Below, piece by piece: positions 33,282-40,900 of a stretch of DNA of 50,727 nucleotides. The DNA is from Ruminococcus sp. (lineage in GTDB: Bacteria; Bacillota; Clostridia; Oscillospirales; Ruminococcaceae). Every line of letters starts with the position of its first letter. The stretch's first letter is position 1. The notes beneath the pieces were generated by a model. That model worked only from the letters and a program-made list of their open reading frames with translations. It was not told where the DNA came from and did not search any database. Both the position numbers and the translations under genes were made by a program. Location: contig JAFXEJ010000037.1 of the NCBI GenBank assembly GCA_017513795.1, positions 1-50,727 of the forward strand, written 5' to 3'.

Positions 33282-33329
33282 AAATTGTTTTGTGATGAAT
33301 TTCGGAAATTGTTTTGTGATGAATTTCGG
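33282..33329. repeat. Perfect tandem repeat, 2 x 24 bp
   Basis: Two identical head-to-tail 24-bp units (33282-33305 and 33306-33329; AAATTGTTTTGTGATGAATT then TCGG). They end 7 bp before the -35 of the GNAT promoter, a typical place for an activator or repressor site. Confidence 0.85.
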
Positions 33330-33336
33330 AAAATCC

Positions 33337-33365
33337 TTGACATTATCATGTTGCTGTGATATAAT
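33337..33365 (+). promoter_or_regulatory. Promoter of the GNAT leader and gene
   Basis: TTGACA (33337-33342), 17 bp, TATAAT (33360-33365): full consensus. It gives a leader of about 215 nt before the acetyltransferase. Confidence 0.85.
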
Positions 33366-33477
33366 AAAAAATGTGAAATGTGTACTTTTTATTTGAGATA
33401 TCGTGAGATTATAGAAAGCCAAAATGTCCCATGGAAAATACACAAAATGCACATATTATTATTTAAGGAGAGTTTGT

Positions 33478-33513
33478 TTGAAAAACACAACTAAAAAGGA
33501 GATTGTAGCGTAA
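33478..33513 (+). CDS. Putative 11-residue leader peptide of the GNAT gene
   Basis: TTG at 33478 with AAGGAG 7 nt upstream encodes MKNTTKKEIVA and ends in TAA at the foot of a stable hairpin. Too short to confirm by sequence alone. Confidence 0.35.
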   Translation: MKNTTKKEIVA

Positions 33514-33515
33514 AC

Positions 33516-33551
33516 GGGAGGTTTGCGAATACATTCTCACACAAGCCTCCC
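33516..33551 (+). promoter_or_regulatory. Leader hairpin with anti-Shine-Dalgarno potential
   Basis: Ten-bp stem GGGAGGTTTG (33516-33525) / CAAGCCTCCC (33542-33551), one G-T pair, no T-run. The CCTCC of its right arm (33546-33550) can instead pair with the GGAGG ribosome site of the acetyltransferase (33574-33578). Confidence 0.5.
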
Positions 33552-33587
33552 TGTATTGCGTCAACAATTTTCAGGAGGAAAAAAATA

Positions 33588-34241
33588 ATGAATAAAAATG
33601 ACTATATTATCCGTTTAGAAACAAAAAACGACTACCGTGAGGTAGAAAATCTTGCCCGTGAGGCATTCTGGAATCTTAGTTTTCCCGGCTGTGATGAACA
33701 CTATTTTATCCATGTGATGAGAGATCATGAATCGTTTATACCTGAGCTTGGATATGTTCTTGAAAAAGATGGTAAGATTATTGCAAATATAATGTATACA
33801 AAAGGCACGCTTGCAGACGAAAATGGTTTTGAAAAGCCTGTCCTTACTATGGGGCCGCTCTGTGTTCATCCTGATTATCAGCGTAAAGGATACGGCAAGG
33901 CGCTTCTTGAACATACTTTTGTAAAAGCAGCAGAGCTTGGTTATGATACTATAATCAATTTCGGAAATCCTGACAATTACGTTGCTCGTGGATACAAAAG
34001 CTGCAAAAAATACAATGTATGCTTCGAGGGTGATGTTTTTCCGGCAGCACTCCTTGTAAAGGTTCTCAGTGAAGATGCTCTCGATGGCAGAAAGTGGTTC
34101 TATCATCCGAGCAATGCAGATGAACCGTGCGGAAATACTGACGCCGTTGCCGAATTTGATAAGTTATTCCCGCCTAAGGAAAAAGCATGGCAGCCCAGCC
34201 AGGAAGAATTTTATATACATTCTCACTCATTTATTAAGTAA
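33588..34241 (+). CDS. GNAT-family N-acetyltransferase
   Basis: 217 residues. The acetyl-CoA binding motif A is clear: MGPLCVHPDYQRKGYGKALLEH (about 86-107 in outline, with the Q-R-K-G-Y-G phosphate loop), preceded by VLEKDGKIIANIMY and followed by TIINFGNPDNYVARGYKSC (motif B). A C-terminal extension of about 60 residues ends in a hydrophilic tail. The substrate is unknown; the family includes drug, peptide and metabolite acetylases. A strong ribosome site (CAGGAGG) precedes the ATG. The leader peptide and hairpin upstream recall inducible antibiotic-resistance genes, but no resistance motif is recognised. Confidence 0.88.
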   Translation: MNKNDYIIRLETKNDYREVENLAREAFWNLSFPGCDEHYFIHVMRDHESFIPELGYVLEKDGKIIANIMYTKGTLADENGFEKPVLTMGPLCVHPDYQRKGYGKALLEHTFVKAAELGYDTIINFGNPDNYVARGYKSCKKYNVCFEGDVFPAALLVKVLSEDALDGRKWFYHPSNADEPCGNTDAVAEFDKLFPPKEKAWQPSQEEFYIHSHSFIK

Positions 34242-34254
34242 AACGGATGAATTT

Positions 34255-34286
34255 AAGCCGACAGTCTGAACTGTCGGCTTATTTTT
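34255..34286 (+). terminator. Terminator of the GNAT gene
   Basis: Ten-bp stem AAGCCGACAG / CTGTCGGCTT with a 6-nt loop, then ATTTTTG. Confidence 0.85.
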
Positions 34287-34381
34287 GACTATTTTGTTAA
34301 TATTTTCAAAGATTTTTCGTGATGAAATACATTTTATAGGTGTAAGATTTGGTATTAATCTACAAAAATGGCAGCAAACTA

Positions 34382-34410
34382 TTGCTTTTTTGTGCTGAAT
34401 GTGCTATCAT
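34382..34410 (+). promoter_or_regulatory. Promoter of the EAL gene
   Basis: TTGCTT (34382-34387), 17 bp, TATCAT (34405-34410). Confidence 0.65.
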
Positions 34411-34444
34411 ATAACCATAAGCATTTAGTAAAGGTGGAGATTAT

Positions 34445-35659
34445 ATGGTACCTGTTCTGACAGATCATGACATGGCATTATTGAACGAAATAGAACAAGC
34501 ACTTAAAAATGGGCAGATAAATCCATATTATCAGCCCCAGTATGACTCGATTACAGGACATCTTGTCAGCGCTGAAGCTCTCGCAAGATGGATCACACCC
34601 GAAGGAAAGGTCATTACTCCCGATTATTTTATTCCTTGTGCGGAAGGAACTGATCTTATTCTGAAAATTGACTGGCATATGCTTGATGAAGTCTGCAAAT
34701 TTCTCAATAAACGCAGACAGGAAGGGCTTCACTGTGTGCCGATTGCTGTGAATTTTTCAAGAAAGCATATCCGTGAAAATTGCTTTCGTCAGAGGCTTTG
34801 TCAGGTTGTTGACAGATATGGACTGCCACGAAATCTTATAGAGCTTGAACTTACTGAATCTGATATGATGAGCGATTCAAAGGAAATTATTCAGTACGTT
34901 GCACAAATTCGAAGTGACGGATTCAATGTCGCTATTGATGATTTCGGAAGCGGCTTTTCTTCGTTGAGCCTTGTCAAGGATATTGCTGCTAACGTTCTTA
35001 AAATTGATCGTTCACTTCTCAGCGGAAACTGCGAAAATGAAAAGGAACGTATCGTTCTTGAAGGTATTTTTTCATTCGCACAGAGGCTTAATCTCACTAC
35101 TATAGCTGAAGGTGTGGAAACCCGAGAACAGCTCGGATTCCTTCGTACTTGCAACTGCAATATCATTCAGGGATATCTCTTTGCTAAGCCTATGCCTCCT
35201 GATGAGTTTTCTATTGCATGTTCTCAGCGAATCATCAGTGATTACGATGAGGATATACTTGTAACTCAAGCTCCGGCTAGTGCTTCCAAGCTTCTTTTGC
35301 AGGCTGTTTTTACAAAATTTCCGCTTGTTATTATGGCTAATCTTACAAGAAACAGTTACTACATGATGGCGTATGATAATTTCACTACTACCTCCTGCCC
35401 TTCTACCGGAATTTTTGATGAACTTATTGAACACGGTACTTCTACTATGCATCCGGATGACCGCAAGCTTTTCAGCAGTACATTTACAATCGAAAATCTT
35501 TTGGCTGCTTATGAAAGAGGTGAAAAATACGTTAGAATTGTTACTCGACAGCTCGGAGATGACGGCGTTTACAGACGAGTTGAAACTACGGATTTCTTTG
35601 TTAAAAATCCGTCAGTTGACGATGTCCTTGTAGTAACTCTGTGCCAGAATTTAGAATAA
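34445..35659 (+). CDS. EAL-domain cyclic-di-GMP phosphodiesterase
   Basis: 404 residues. The EAL domain covers about residues 12-258 with the catalytic signatures intact: AEALARW, VNFSRKH, IELELTESD, AIDDFGSGFSSL, LKIDRSLL, TIAEGVET and QGYLFAKPM. The metal- and substrate-binding Glu, Asn, Asp-Asp, Lys and Gln are all present, so c-di-GMP hydrolysis is expected. A C-terminal region of about 140 residues (FTKFPLVIMANLTRNSYYMMAYDNF...YVRIVTRQLGDDGVYRRVETTDFF) resembles a PAS-like sensor. The order, EAL first and sensor last, is unusual but seen in ruminococci. No signal peptide or membrane helix. Ribosome site AAAGGTGGAG; own promoter and terminator. Confidence 0.92.
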   Translation: MVPVLTDHDMALLNEIEQALKNGQINPYYQPQYDSITGHLVSAEALARWITPEGKVITPDYFIPCAEGTDLILKIDWHMLDEVCKFLNKRRQEGLHCVPIAVNFSRKHIRENCFRQRLCQVVDRYGLPRNLIELELTESDMMSDSKEIIQYVAQIRSDGFNVAIDDFGSGFSSLSLVKDIAANVLKIDRSLLSGNCENEKERIVLEGIFSFAQRLNLTTIAEGVETREQLGFLRTCNCNIIQGYLFAKPMPPDEFSIACSQRIISDYDEDILVTQAPASASKLLLQAVFTKFPLVIMANLTRNSYYMMAYDNFTTTSCPSTGIFDELIEHGTSTMHPDDRKLFSSTFTIENLLAAYERGEKYVRIVTRQLGDDGVYRRVETTDFFVKNPSVDDVLVVTLCQNLE

Positions 35660-35663
35660 AAAG

Positions 35664-35692
35664 ACCTGTCCGATTGTATCGGACAGGTTTTA
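35664..35692 (+). terminator. Terminator of the EAL gene
   Basis: Ten-bp stem ACCTGTCCGA / TCGGACAGGT with a 5-nt loop, then TTTTAT. Confidence 0.85.
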
Positions 35693-35693
35693 T

Positions 35694-35717
35694 GAGGGGA
35701 CGGTGTCCCCTCTTTTT
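35694..35717. terminator. Second terminator between converging genes
   Basis: GAGGGGAC-GGT-GTCCCCTC followed by TTTTT on the plus strand. It also serves the minus-strand gene at 35716 only partly, since the tail overlaps that gene's stop. Confidence 0.7.
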
Positions 35718-36126
35718 ATTTACTGGATTTAGTTGTTGTTTTTGTAATTGTAAATTCCGTATGCTGAGTGATTTCGGCATCGGGATTTTTTTCGTTAGGC
35801 TTTGTTGAATGCATTGATATTTTTACATCACTGAAGCTGTCCATAACCTGTGCGAGTCTGTATACAGTTTCACGAAGAATTGCATTCTGATTAGCTATGT
35901 AAATTTTTCCGATAGAAGATTCCGGATTGCTTTCAAACAGTGCAAAAAGCAGACTAAGAACATGTTCGCAGCAAGTCGGCGGTTCAACAGATGAATTAAG
36001 CTTGAATTTCAAGTTGATAGAGCCGTCCTCTGAAACTATTTCTGCCAGTGCAGAATTATCAGCATAATGGCTGAATATATCTATAAGGGCTGCGTTTGTC
36101 ATGTGGATTTCTGCATAATTTTTCAT
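35716..36126 (-). CDS. Unknown protein downstream of metK
   Basis: 136 residues, soluble, no signal peptide. It starts MKNYAEIHMTNAALIDIFSHYADNSALAEIVSEDGSINLKF, has a Cys pair in PPTCCEHVLSLLF and a middle part (IYIANQNAILRETVYRLAQVMDSF) that looks like an alpha/beta fold, and ends in a Thr/Lys-rich tail. No family is recognised. It lies 15 bp after metK, with AAGGAG overlapping the end of metK, so it is in the same SAM-riboswitch transcript; a role linked to SAM or methionine is only suggested by that. Confidence 0.7.
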   Translation of the reverse strand: MKNYAEIHMTNAALIDIFSHYADNSALAEIVSEDGSINLKFKLNSSVEPPTCCEHVLSLLFALFESNPESSIGKIYIANQNAILRETVYRLAQVMDSFSDVKISMHSTKPNEKNPDAEITQHTEFTITKTTTKSSK

Positions 36127-36141
36127 ATCTATACGTTCTCC

Positions 36142-37326
36142 TTATGAAAGAGCCGCTTTAAGTGCCTCTGCTCTGTCTGTCTTTTCCCATGCAACACCGA
36201 GATCTTCTCTGCCCATATGTCCGTAAGAAGCCAGTTTTCTATACTGAGGTTTTCTGAGATCGAGCATCTCGATTATTGCAGAAGGTCTGAGATCGAATAC
36301 CTTTGAAACAGCTTCTGAGAGCTTGTCCTCGTCGACTTTTCCGGTACCAAATGTATCAACAAGAACTGAGATAGGCTCTGCTACGCCGATTGCATAAGAA
36401 AGCTGAACTTCACACTTGTCAGCAAGACCGGCTGCAACAACATTTTTTGCAATATAACGTGCTGCGTAAGCTGCGCTTCTGTCAACCTTTGTCGGATCCT
36501 TACCGCTGAATGCTCCGCCACCGTGACGTGAATATCCGCCGTATGTATCAACAATGATTTTTCTTCCTGTAAGTCCGCTGTCGCCCTGAGGACCGCCTAC
36601 AACAAATCTGCCTGTAGGATTGATGAAAATCTTTGTATTCTCATCAAGAAGCTCTGCCGGAATAACAGGACGGATAACAAATTCCTCGATATCATTACGG
36701 AGCTGGTTGAGGCTGATATCTGCTGAATGCTGTGATGAAACAACAACAGCATCAATTCTTACTGGCTTTCCGTCGATATATTCAACAGTAACCTGAGTCT
36801 TACCATCGGGACGAAGATAGCGGAGAGTGCCGTCTTTTCTTACTTCAGTAAGTTTAAGAGAGAGCTTGTGTGCGAGAGAAATAGGAAGCGGCATCAGCTC
36901 TGCGGTTTCGTTGCATGCATAACCGAACATGATACCCTGATCGCCGGCGCCGTTTGAAAGACCATCGCTTTCGTTATTTTCTTCTCTGTATTCAAATGCT
37001 TCGTTAACGCCCATTGCGATATCGGGTGACTGTTCATCAATAGATGTGAGAACAGCACAGGTGTGAGCGTCGAATCCGTACTTTGCTCTGTCATAACCGA
37101 TTTCTGTAACGACCTGACGAGCAATTTTTGGAATATCAATATTTGCGGTTGTAGTAATTTCTCCCATACAGAGGATCATACCTGTTGTAACTGCTGTTTC
37201 GCATGCTACACGACCAAACTTATCCTGTTCAAGGATAGCGTCAAGAACAGCATCGGAAATCTGATCGCAGATTTTATCGGGATGTCCTTCGGTAACTGAC
37301 TCCGAAGTGAAATAACATTTGCTCAT
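36142..37326 (-). CDS. metK: S-adenosylmethionine synthetase
   Basis: Makes SAM from methionine and ATP. All family signatures are present in 394 residues: [20 protein letters not shown] at the N-terminus, [12 protein letters not shown], and the P-loop-like [23 protein letters not shown]. The length is normal. The ATG at 37326 has CAGGAGG 7-8 nt upstream. Expression is set by the SAM-I riboswitch directly before it: high SAM should terminate transcription, closing a feedback loop. Followed by a gene of unknown function in the same transcript. Confidence 0.97.
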   Translation of the reverse strand: MSKCYFTSESVTEGHPDKICDQISDAVLDAILEQDKFGRVACETAVTTGMILCMGEITTTANIDIPKIARQVVTEIGYDRAKYGFDAHTCAVLTSIDEQSPDIAMGVNEAFEYREENNESDGLSNGAGDQGIMFGYACNETAELMPLPISLAHKLSLKLTEVRKDGTLRYLRPDGKTQVTVEYIDGKPVRIDAVVVSSQHSADISLNQLRNDIEEFVIRPVIPAELLDENTKIFINPTGRFVVGGPQGDSGLTGRKIIVDTYGGYSRHGGGAFSGKDPTKVDRSAAYAARYIAKNVVAAGLADKCEVQLSYAIGVAEPISVLVDTFGTGKVDEDKLSEAVSKVFDLRPSAIIEMLDLRKPQYRKLASYGHMGREDLGVAWEKTDRAEALKAALS

Positions 37327-37345
37327 TAAAAAACCTCCTGAAAAT

Positions 37346-37490
37346 AAAAAATGCCCCTTACCGGAGCGTGCTTACTTTGTAAAAACGCCTCATCTTCCGG
37401 ATAAACCGCAGGATTTAGCACCTTGTCTGATAACAGTCAGGTTGCCGGGCTTCACAGGACCTGTTTCCTCCGCCGCTCTTGATAAGGTTG
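37346..37490 (-). ncRNA. SAM-I riboswitch (S box)
   Basis: The minus-strand RNA carries the S-box core: CTTATCAAGAG at the P1/P2 junction, GGCGGAGG...CCTGTGAAGCCCGGCAACC, and AAGGTGCTAAATCCTGC. P1 forms between CCTTATC and GATGAGG. The platform has an alternative stem and a terminator (GCTCC-ggtaa-GGGGC then T5-6) ending just before the metK ribosome site. Confidence 0.95.
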
Positions 37491-37497
37491 TATTTAT

Positions 37498-37526
37498 ATT
37501 ATATATCACCTGTGGAATTTTGTCAA
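37498..37526 (-). promoter_or_regulatory. Promoter of the metK riboswitch transcript
   Basis: Minus-strand TTGACA (37521-37526), 17 bp, TATAAT (37498-37503): full consensus. Confidence 0.88.
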
Positions 37527-37546
37527 TAGGTGCCGGAAAATAATTT

Positions 37547-37576
37547 AAAGCGCTGCACATAATCGTACAGCGCTTT
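37547..37576 (-). terminator. Terminator of the transglutaminase-dockerin gene
   Basis: Nine-bp stem AAAGCGCTG / CAGCGCTTT with a 12-nt loop, 5 bp past the stop; T-rich on the minus strand. Confidence 0.7.
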
Positions 37577-37580
37577 TGGT

Positions 37581-39338
37581 TTAGAAGATCAATTTTACAA
37601 GAATCATTCTGAGGAAGGCAACATCGAATGCATCTGTAGTACCATCATTATCCACATCGCATGAATATACAGGCTTGTGTATCATAAGAACAGTTCGTGT
37701 GCAGTATACGAGATCTGCGACATTTACATTTCCATCATGGTTTACATCACCTTGCTGATATTCTGGTGTAGTTGTAGTGGTAGTAGTAGTTGTTGTTGTA
37801 GGCTTTGTAGTTGTAGTGGTTGAAGTGGTAGTTGTTGTTGTAGGCTTTGTGGTTGTAGTAGTCGAAGTAGTAGTTGTTGTTGTAGGCTTTGTAGTTGTAG
37901 TGGTTGAAGTGGTAGTTGTTGTTGTAGGCTTTGTAGTTGTGGTGGTTGAAGTAGTAGTCGTTGTTGTAGGCTTTGTGGTTGTAGTAGTCGAAGTAGTAGT
38001 TGTTGTTGTAGGCTTTGTGGTTGTAGTAGTCGAAGTAGTAGTTGTTGTTGTAGGCTTTGTTGTTGTAGTGGTCGAAGTAGTAGTCGTTGTTGTAGGCTTT
38101 GTGGTTGTGGTGGTTGAAGTAGTTGTTGTTGTTGTAGGTTTAGTGGTTGTGGTGGTTGAAGTAGTAGTTGTTGTTGTAGGCTTTGTAGTTGTAGTGGTCG
38201 AAGTAGTAGTAGTAGTTGTTGTTGTAGGTTCTGTGGTGGTTTCTGTAGTTGTGGTGGTAGTTGTCGTTGTCGTGGTGGTCGAAGTAGTTGTTGTTACTGG
38301 TTTATAGTCTTTTTCAGCAAGTTCAGGATAGTTGAATGTTGTATATCCTATAGTTTCCTCAGGCGTATGATAAGCTGAGAATGACTCTGCACCCTTCAGA
38401 AAGTATTGATGTTTTAATTCGCCGCCGTCACCGTCGAGATCATCCCATGTAACATCAACGGCGTACCATAATCCATCTTCCATCTGAACATAATTCCACA
38501 TATGAGCTTCATCATTTTCATCATTGAAATTACCTACTATAAGCACACAAGGGATTTTAAGGCTGTCACACACAATTTTGAAGCCTTCTGAGTACGCTTC
38601 GCATACAGAACCAGGTTCAACGATAGCGCCTATTGCAGAACTGATAAAAGGAGATTCGGCATCGTAGAAAGTATAATTACAGATGTAATCATGAATACTT
38701 TTCAGCTGTTCGTATCTTGTTTCGCCGATTACAGGGAAATTCTCAACTGCTTCGGTAAGTTTTTCCTTGTATTCAAGTACAGTTTCGAGTGAACCATAAC
38801 TGTCATAAAATGCAGGAATAAAGGAAATTTCAGACATTTCAATAGTGTAATTTTTTTGGAGGAAGTTGTATTTTACATCGTAATTCTGGGTATTTACGCC
38901 CATCTGATTAAGGTCTATCCAGAAAAGCTCAGGTATATCAAACAGTGCACTGTCAATACCAGAACGGCATGCTCCGAACAGAGCGTTTTTGTAAGCAAGA
39001 ACATCTTCTTCTGTCATCTCGTCAGAATATGGAGTAGAAACTGTGAATGATATCGGATTCGGGAGGGTGACGTTTACTGTATCAACAGAAGGATTAATAA
39101 GCTGCATCATTGCCATGTAGACTTCAACGTTATTCTCATCAAGAAAGGTTCCATAATTATAAGCACCGTCAGAATAATTAGCATAAAAATCTGTGTTGTC
39201 GAAATAAACTGTACCAAGTCCACTGCTGGAGGTGGTTGCGTTTGAGTAATATGAATTCTCCTCAGCGCAGCAGACTGGTGAAACTACCGCTGTTCCTATA
39301 AGAACTGCTGAAACAGCCGCTGAAATGATTTTTTTCAT
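37581..39338 (-). CDS. Secreted transglutaminase-like protein with Thr-rich linker and dockerin
   Basis: 585 residues. It has a signal peptide (MKKIISAAVSAVLIGTAVVSPVCC). A transglutaminase-like domain (about 150-325) shows the catalytic triad: C in EPGSVCEAYSEG, H in EAHMWNYVQ, D in YAVDVTWDD. Next comes a Thr linker of about 180 residues made of ten repeats of TTTTTTSTTTTTKP, and finally a type I dockerin with DVNHDGNVNVAD and DVDNDGTTDAFD. It probably acts as a papain-fold protease or amidase held on a scaffold or cell surface. Ribosome site GGAGG and its own promoter. The linker length may vary between strains. Confidence 0.92.
   Translation of the reverse strand: MKKIISAAVSAVLIGTAVVSPVCCAEENSYYSNATTSSSGLGTVYFDNTDFYANYSDGAYNYGTFLDENNVEVYMAMMQLINPSVDTVNVTLPNPISFTVSTPYSDEMTEEDVLAYKNALFGACRSGIDSALFDIPELFWIDLNQMGVNTQNYDVKYNFLQKNYTIEMSEISFIPAFYDSYGSLETVLEYKEKLTEAVENFPVIGETRYEQLKSIHDYICNYTFYDAESPFISSAIGAIVEPGSVCEAYSEGFKIVCDSLKIPCVLIVGNFNDENDEAHMWNYVQMEDGLWYAVDVTWDDLDGDGGELKHQYFLKGAESFSAYHTPEETIGYTTFNYPELAEKDYKPVTTTTSTTTTTTTTTTTTETTTEPTTTTTTTTSTTTTTKPTTTTTTSTTTTTKPTTTTTTSTTTTTKPTTTTTTSTTTTTKPTTTTTTSTTTTTKPTTTTTTSTTTTTKPTTTTTTSTTTTTKPTTTTTTSTTTTTKPTTTTTTSTTTTTKPTTTTTTSTTTTTKPTTTTTTTTTTTPEYQQGDVNHDGNVNVADLVYCTRTVLMIHKPVYSCDVDNDGTTDAFDVAFLRMILVKLIF
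37777..38220. repeat. 42-bp minisatellite in the Thr-rich linker, about 10 units
   Basis: The Lys-Pro codons (GGCTTT or GGTTTA on the plus strand) recur every 42 bp from about 37801 to 38179, ten times. Silent third-base changes are shared by adjacent units, suggesting repeated unequal exchange. Confidence 0.92.
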
Positions 39339-39375
39339 ATAATTACCTCCATTATGTAATTTGAAATATAACTAT

Positions 39376-39404
39376 ATTATATATAAGAAATTCTGAAATG
39401 TCAA
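39376..39404 (-). promoter_or_regulatory. Promoter of the transglutaminase-dockerin gene
   Basis: Minus-strand TTGACA (39399-39404), 17 bp, TATAAT (39376-39381). Confidence 0.85.
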
Positions 39405-39519
39405 CGAAAATGGTATAAAATTAACAAAAAGTTTATAAAACGCGTTGAAACGAAAAATTCTGATGCTGAAAATGTCAAAAAAAAGCGATTTGATTTTGTA
39501 ATATTTGTTATGTTGTCAG

Positions 39520-39548
39520 TTGAAATAAAGCACTATTTATGATATAAT
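39520..39548 (+). promoter_or_regulatory. Promoter of the aminotransferase-lipoprotein pair
   Basis: TTGAAA (39520-39525), 17 bp, TATAAT (39543-39548). Confidence 0.8.
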
Positions 39549-39605
39549 TTAAACTGGTATAAACCAAAGATTTGTTAATTCAGTTTGAAAGGTGTTGTTC
39601 CGAAA

Positions 39606-40886
39606 ATGTATTTATCTCAGATGAACAAGGAGCAGCTTGTCTGCTTTAAGAACGAAACACAGGCACTTTATGATGATTTCAAGGCACAGGGACTTTGTCT
39701 GAATATGGCGAGAGGAAACCCGTGTAAAGAACAGCTTGAGCTTAGTGTTGATATGCTTAACGTTTTTGATGACGGTGATTTTGTCAGCGAAAACGGCATT
39801 GATGTAAGAAATTACGGCTTGCTTGATGGTATTCCTGAAGCAAAGCGTCTTTTCTCTGATATGATCGGTGTTGATACTGAAGAGGTTATTATTTTCGGTA
39901 ATTCCAGTCTCAATGCTATGTACTGGTCTGTACAGACCGCTTACAACAAGGGAATTCTTGGTTCAAAGCCCTGGTCAATGTATGATAAGGTTAAATTCCT
40001 TTGTCCTGTTCCTGGTTATGACAGACACTTCAAGGTAACTGAATTCTTTGGCATAGAAATGATAAATATCCCCATGACTCCTACAGGTCCTGATATGGAT
40101 ATGATCGAAAAGCTCGTTTCTGAAGACGAGACAATAAAGGGAATATGGTGCGTTCCTCAGTATTCAAATCCTGATGGTATTTCCTACAGCGATGAAACTG
40201 TAAAACGTTTTGCAAATCTTCATCCCGCTGCAAAGGATTTCAGAATTTTCTGGGATAACGCATACTGCATTCATCACCTGACAGATAACCCTTCTTATAT
40301 ACTTAATATCCTTGATGAAGCTAAAAAATCCGGAAATGAAGATATGGTGTATATTTTTGGATCAACTTCAAAAGTTACATTCCCTGGTGCTGGTGTTGCT
40401 GTAATGGGCGCAAGCAAGAAGAATGTTGAGGAACTTAAAAAATATCTCGGGTTAAGTATAATCGGCTATGATAAAATGAATCAGCTTCGTCATGTGAAGT
40501 TCTTCGGCACTTATGAAAATATGTGCGAGCACATGAAGAAGCACAAGGATATTGTTGCTCCTAAATTCAAGCTGGTATGCGATACCCTTGAAAAGGAAAT
40601 TGCTCCGCTTGGAATCGGTTCATGGACTAATCCGGAGGGAGGATATTTCGTATCCTTCAACGCACTGAACGGCTGTGCAAAGCGTATAGTTCAGCTGTGT
40701 GCTGAAGCTGGTGTTACACTTACCGGTGCAGGAGCTACATTCCCCTACGGTATTGATCCTGATGACAGAAATATCAGACTTGCTCCTACATATCCTTCGC
40801 TTGAAGATCTTGCAAAGGCAGCAGAGCTTTTTGTGATTTGTGTAAAGCTTGTAAGTGCTGAAAAAATTCTTTCTGAGATGAAATGA
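39606..40886 (+). CDS. Aspartate aminotransferase, subgroup Ic (PLP-dependent)
   Basis: About 426 residues, fold type I aminotransferase. The opening MARGNPCKEQLELS, NYGLLDGIPEAKRLFSDMIG, the substrate loop PQYSNPDGISYSDE, FWDNAYCIHHL and the PLP lysine in FGSTSKVTFPGAGVAV match the subgroup Ic enzymes (Pfam Asp_aminotransf), distinct from the common AspC. It likely interconverts aspartate and oxaloacetate. The frame extends 21 nt upstream to a TTG at 39585, but AAAGGTG lies 11-12 nt before the ATG at 39606, which is preferred. Followed by a lipoprotein gene with an ATGA overlap or short gap. Confidence 0.88.
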   Translation: MYLSQMNKEQLVCFKNETQALYDDFKAQGLCLNMARGNPCKEQLELSVDMLNVFDDGDFVSENGIDVRNYGLLDGIPEAKRLFSDMIGVDTEEVIIFGNSSLNAMYWSVQTAYNKGILGSKPWSMYDKVKFLCPVPGYDRHFKVTEFFGIEMINIPMTPTGPDMDMIEKLVSEDETIKGIWCVPQYSNPDGISYSDETVKRFANLHPAAKDFRIFWDNAYCIHHLTDNPSYILNILDEAKKSGNEDMVYIFGSTSKVTFPGAGVAVMGASKKNVEELKKYLGLSIIGYDKMNQLRHVKFFGTYENMCEHMKKHKDIVAPKFKLVCDTLEKEIAPLGIGSWTNPEGGYFVSFNALNGCAKRIVQLCAEAGVTLTGAGATFPYGIDPDDRNIRLAPTYPSLEDLAKAAELFVICVKLVSAEKILSEMK

Positions 40887-40900
40887 AAGTGAGCATCAAT

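Noticed and set aside
33282..33329. CRISPR array
   Set aside because: Only two directly abutting 24-bp units with no spacers and no cas genes nearby.
33159..33452. Minus-strand frame of 97 codons in the gap before the GNAT gene
   Set aside because: Its internal repeat is just the 24-bp tandem DNA repeat, and the GNAT promoter runs through it; no ribosome site.
37777..38307. Plus-strand open frame of Val repeats opposite the Thr-rich linker
   Set aside because: It is the mirror of the ACN-rich Thr repeat; no ribosome site, and the minus-strand gene has a signal peptide, catalytic triad and dockerin.
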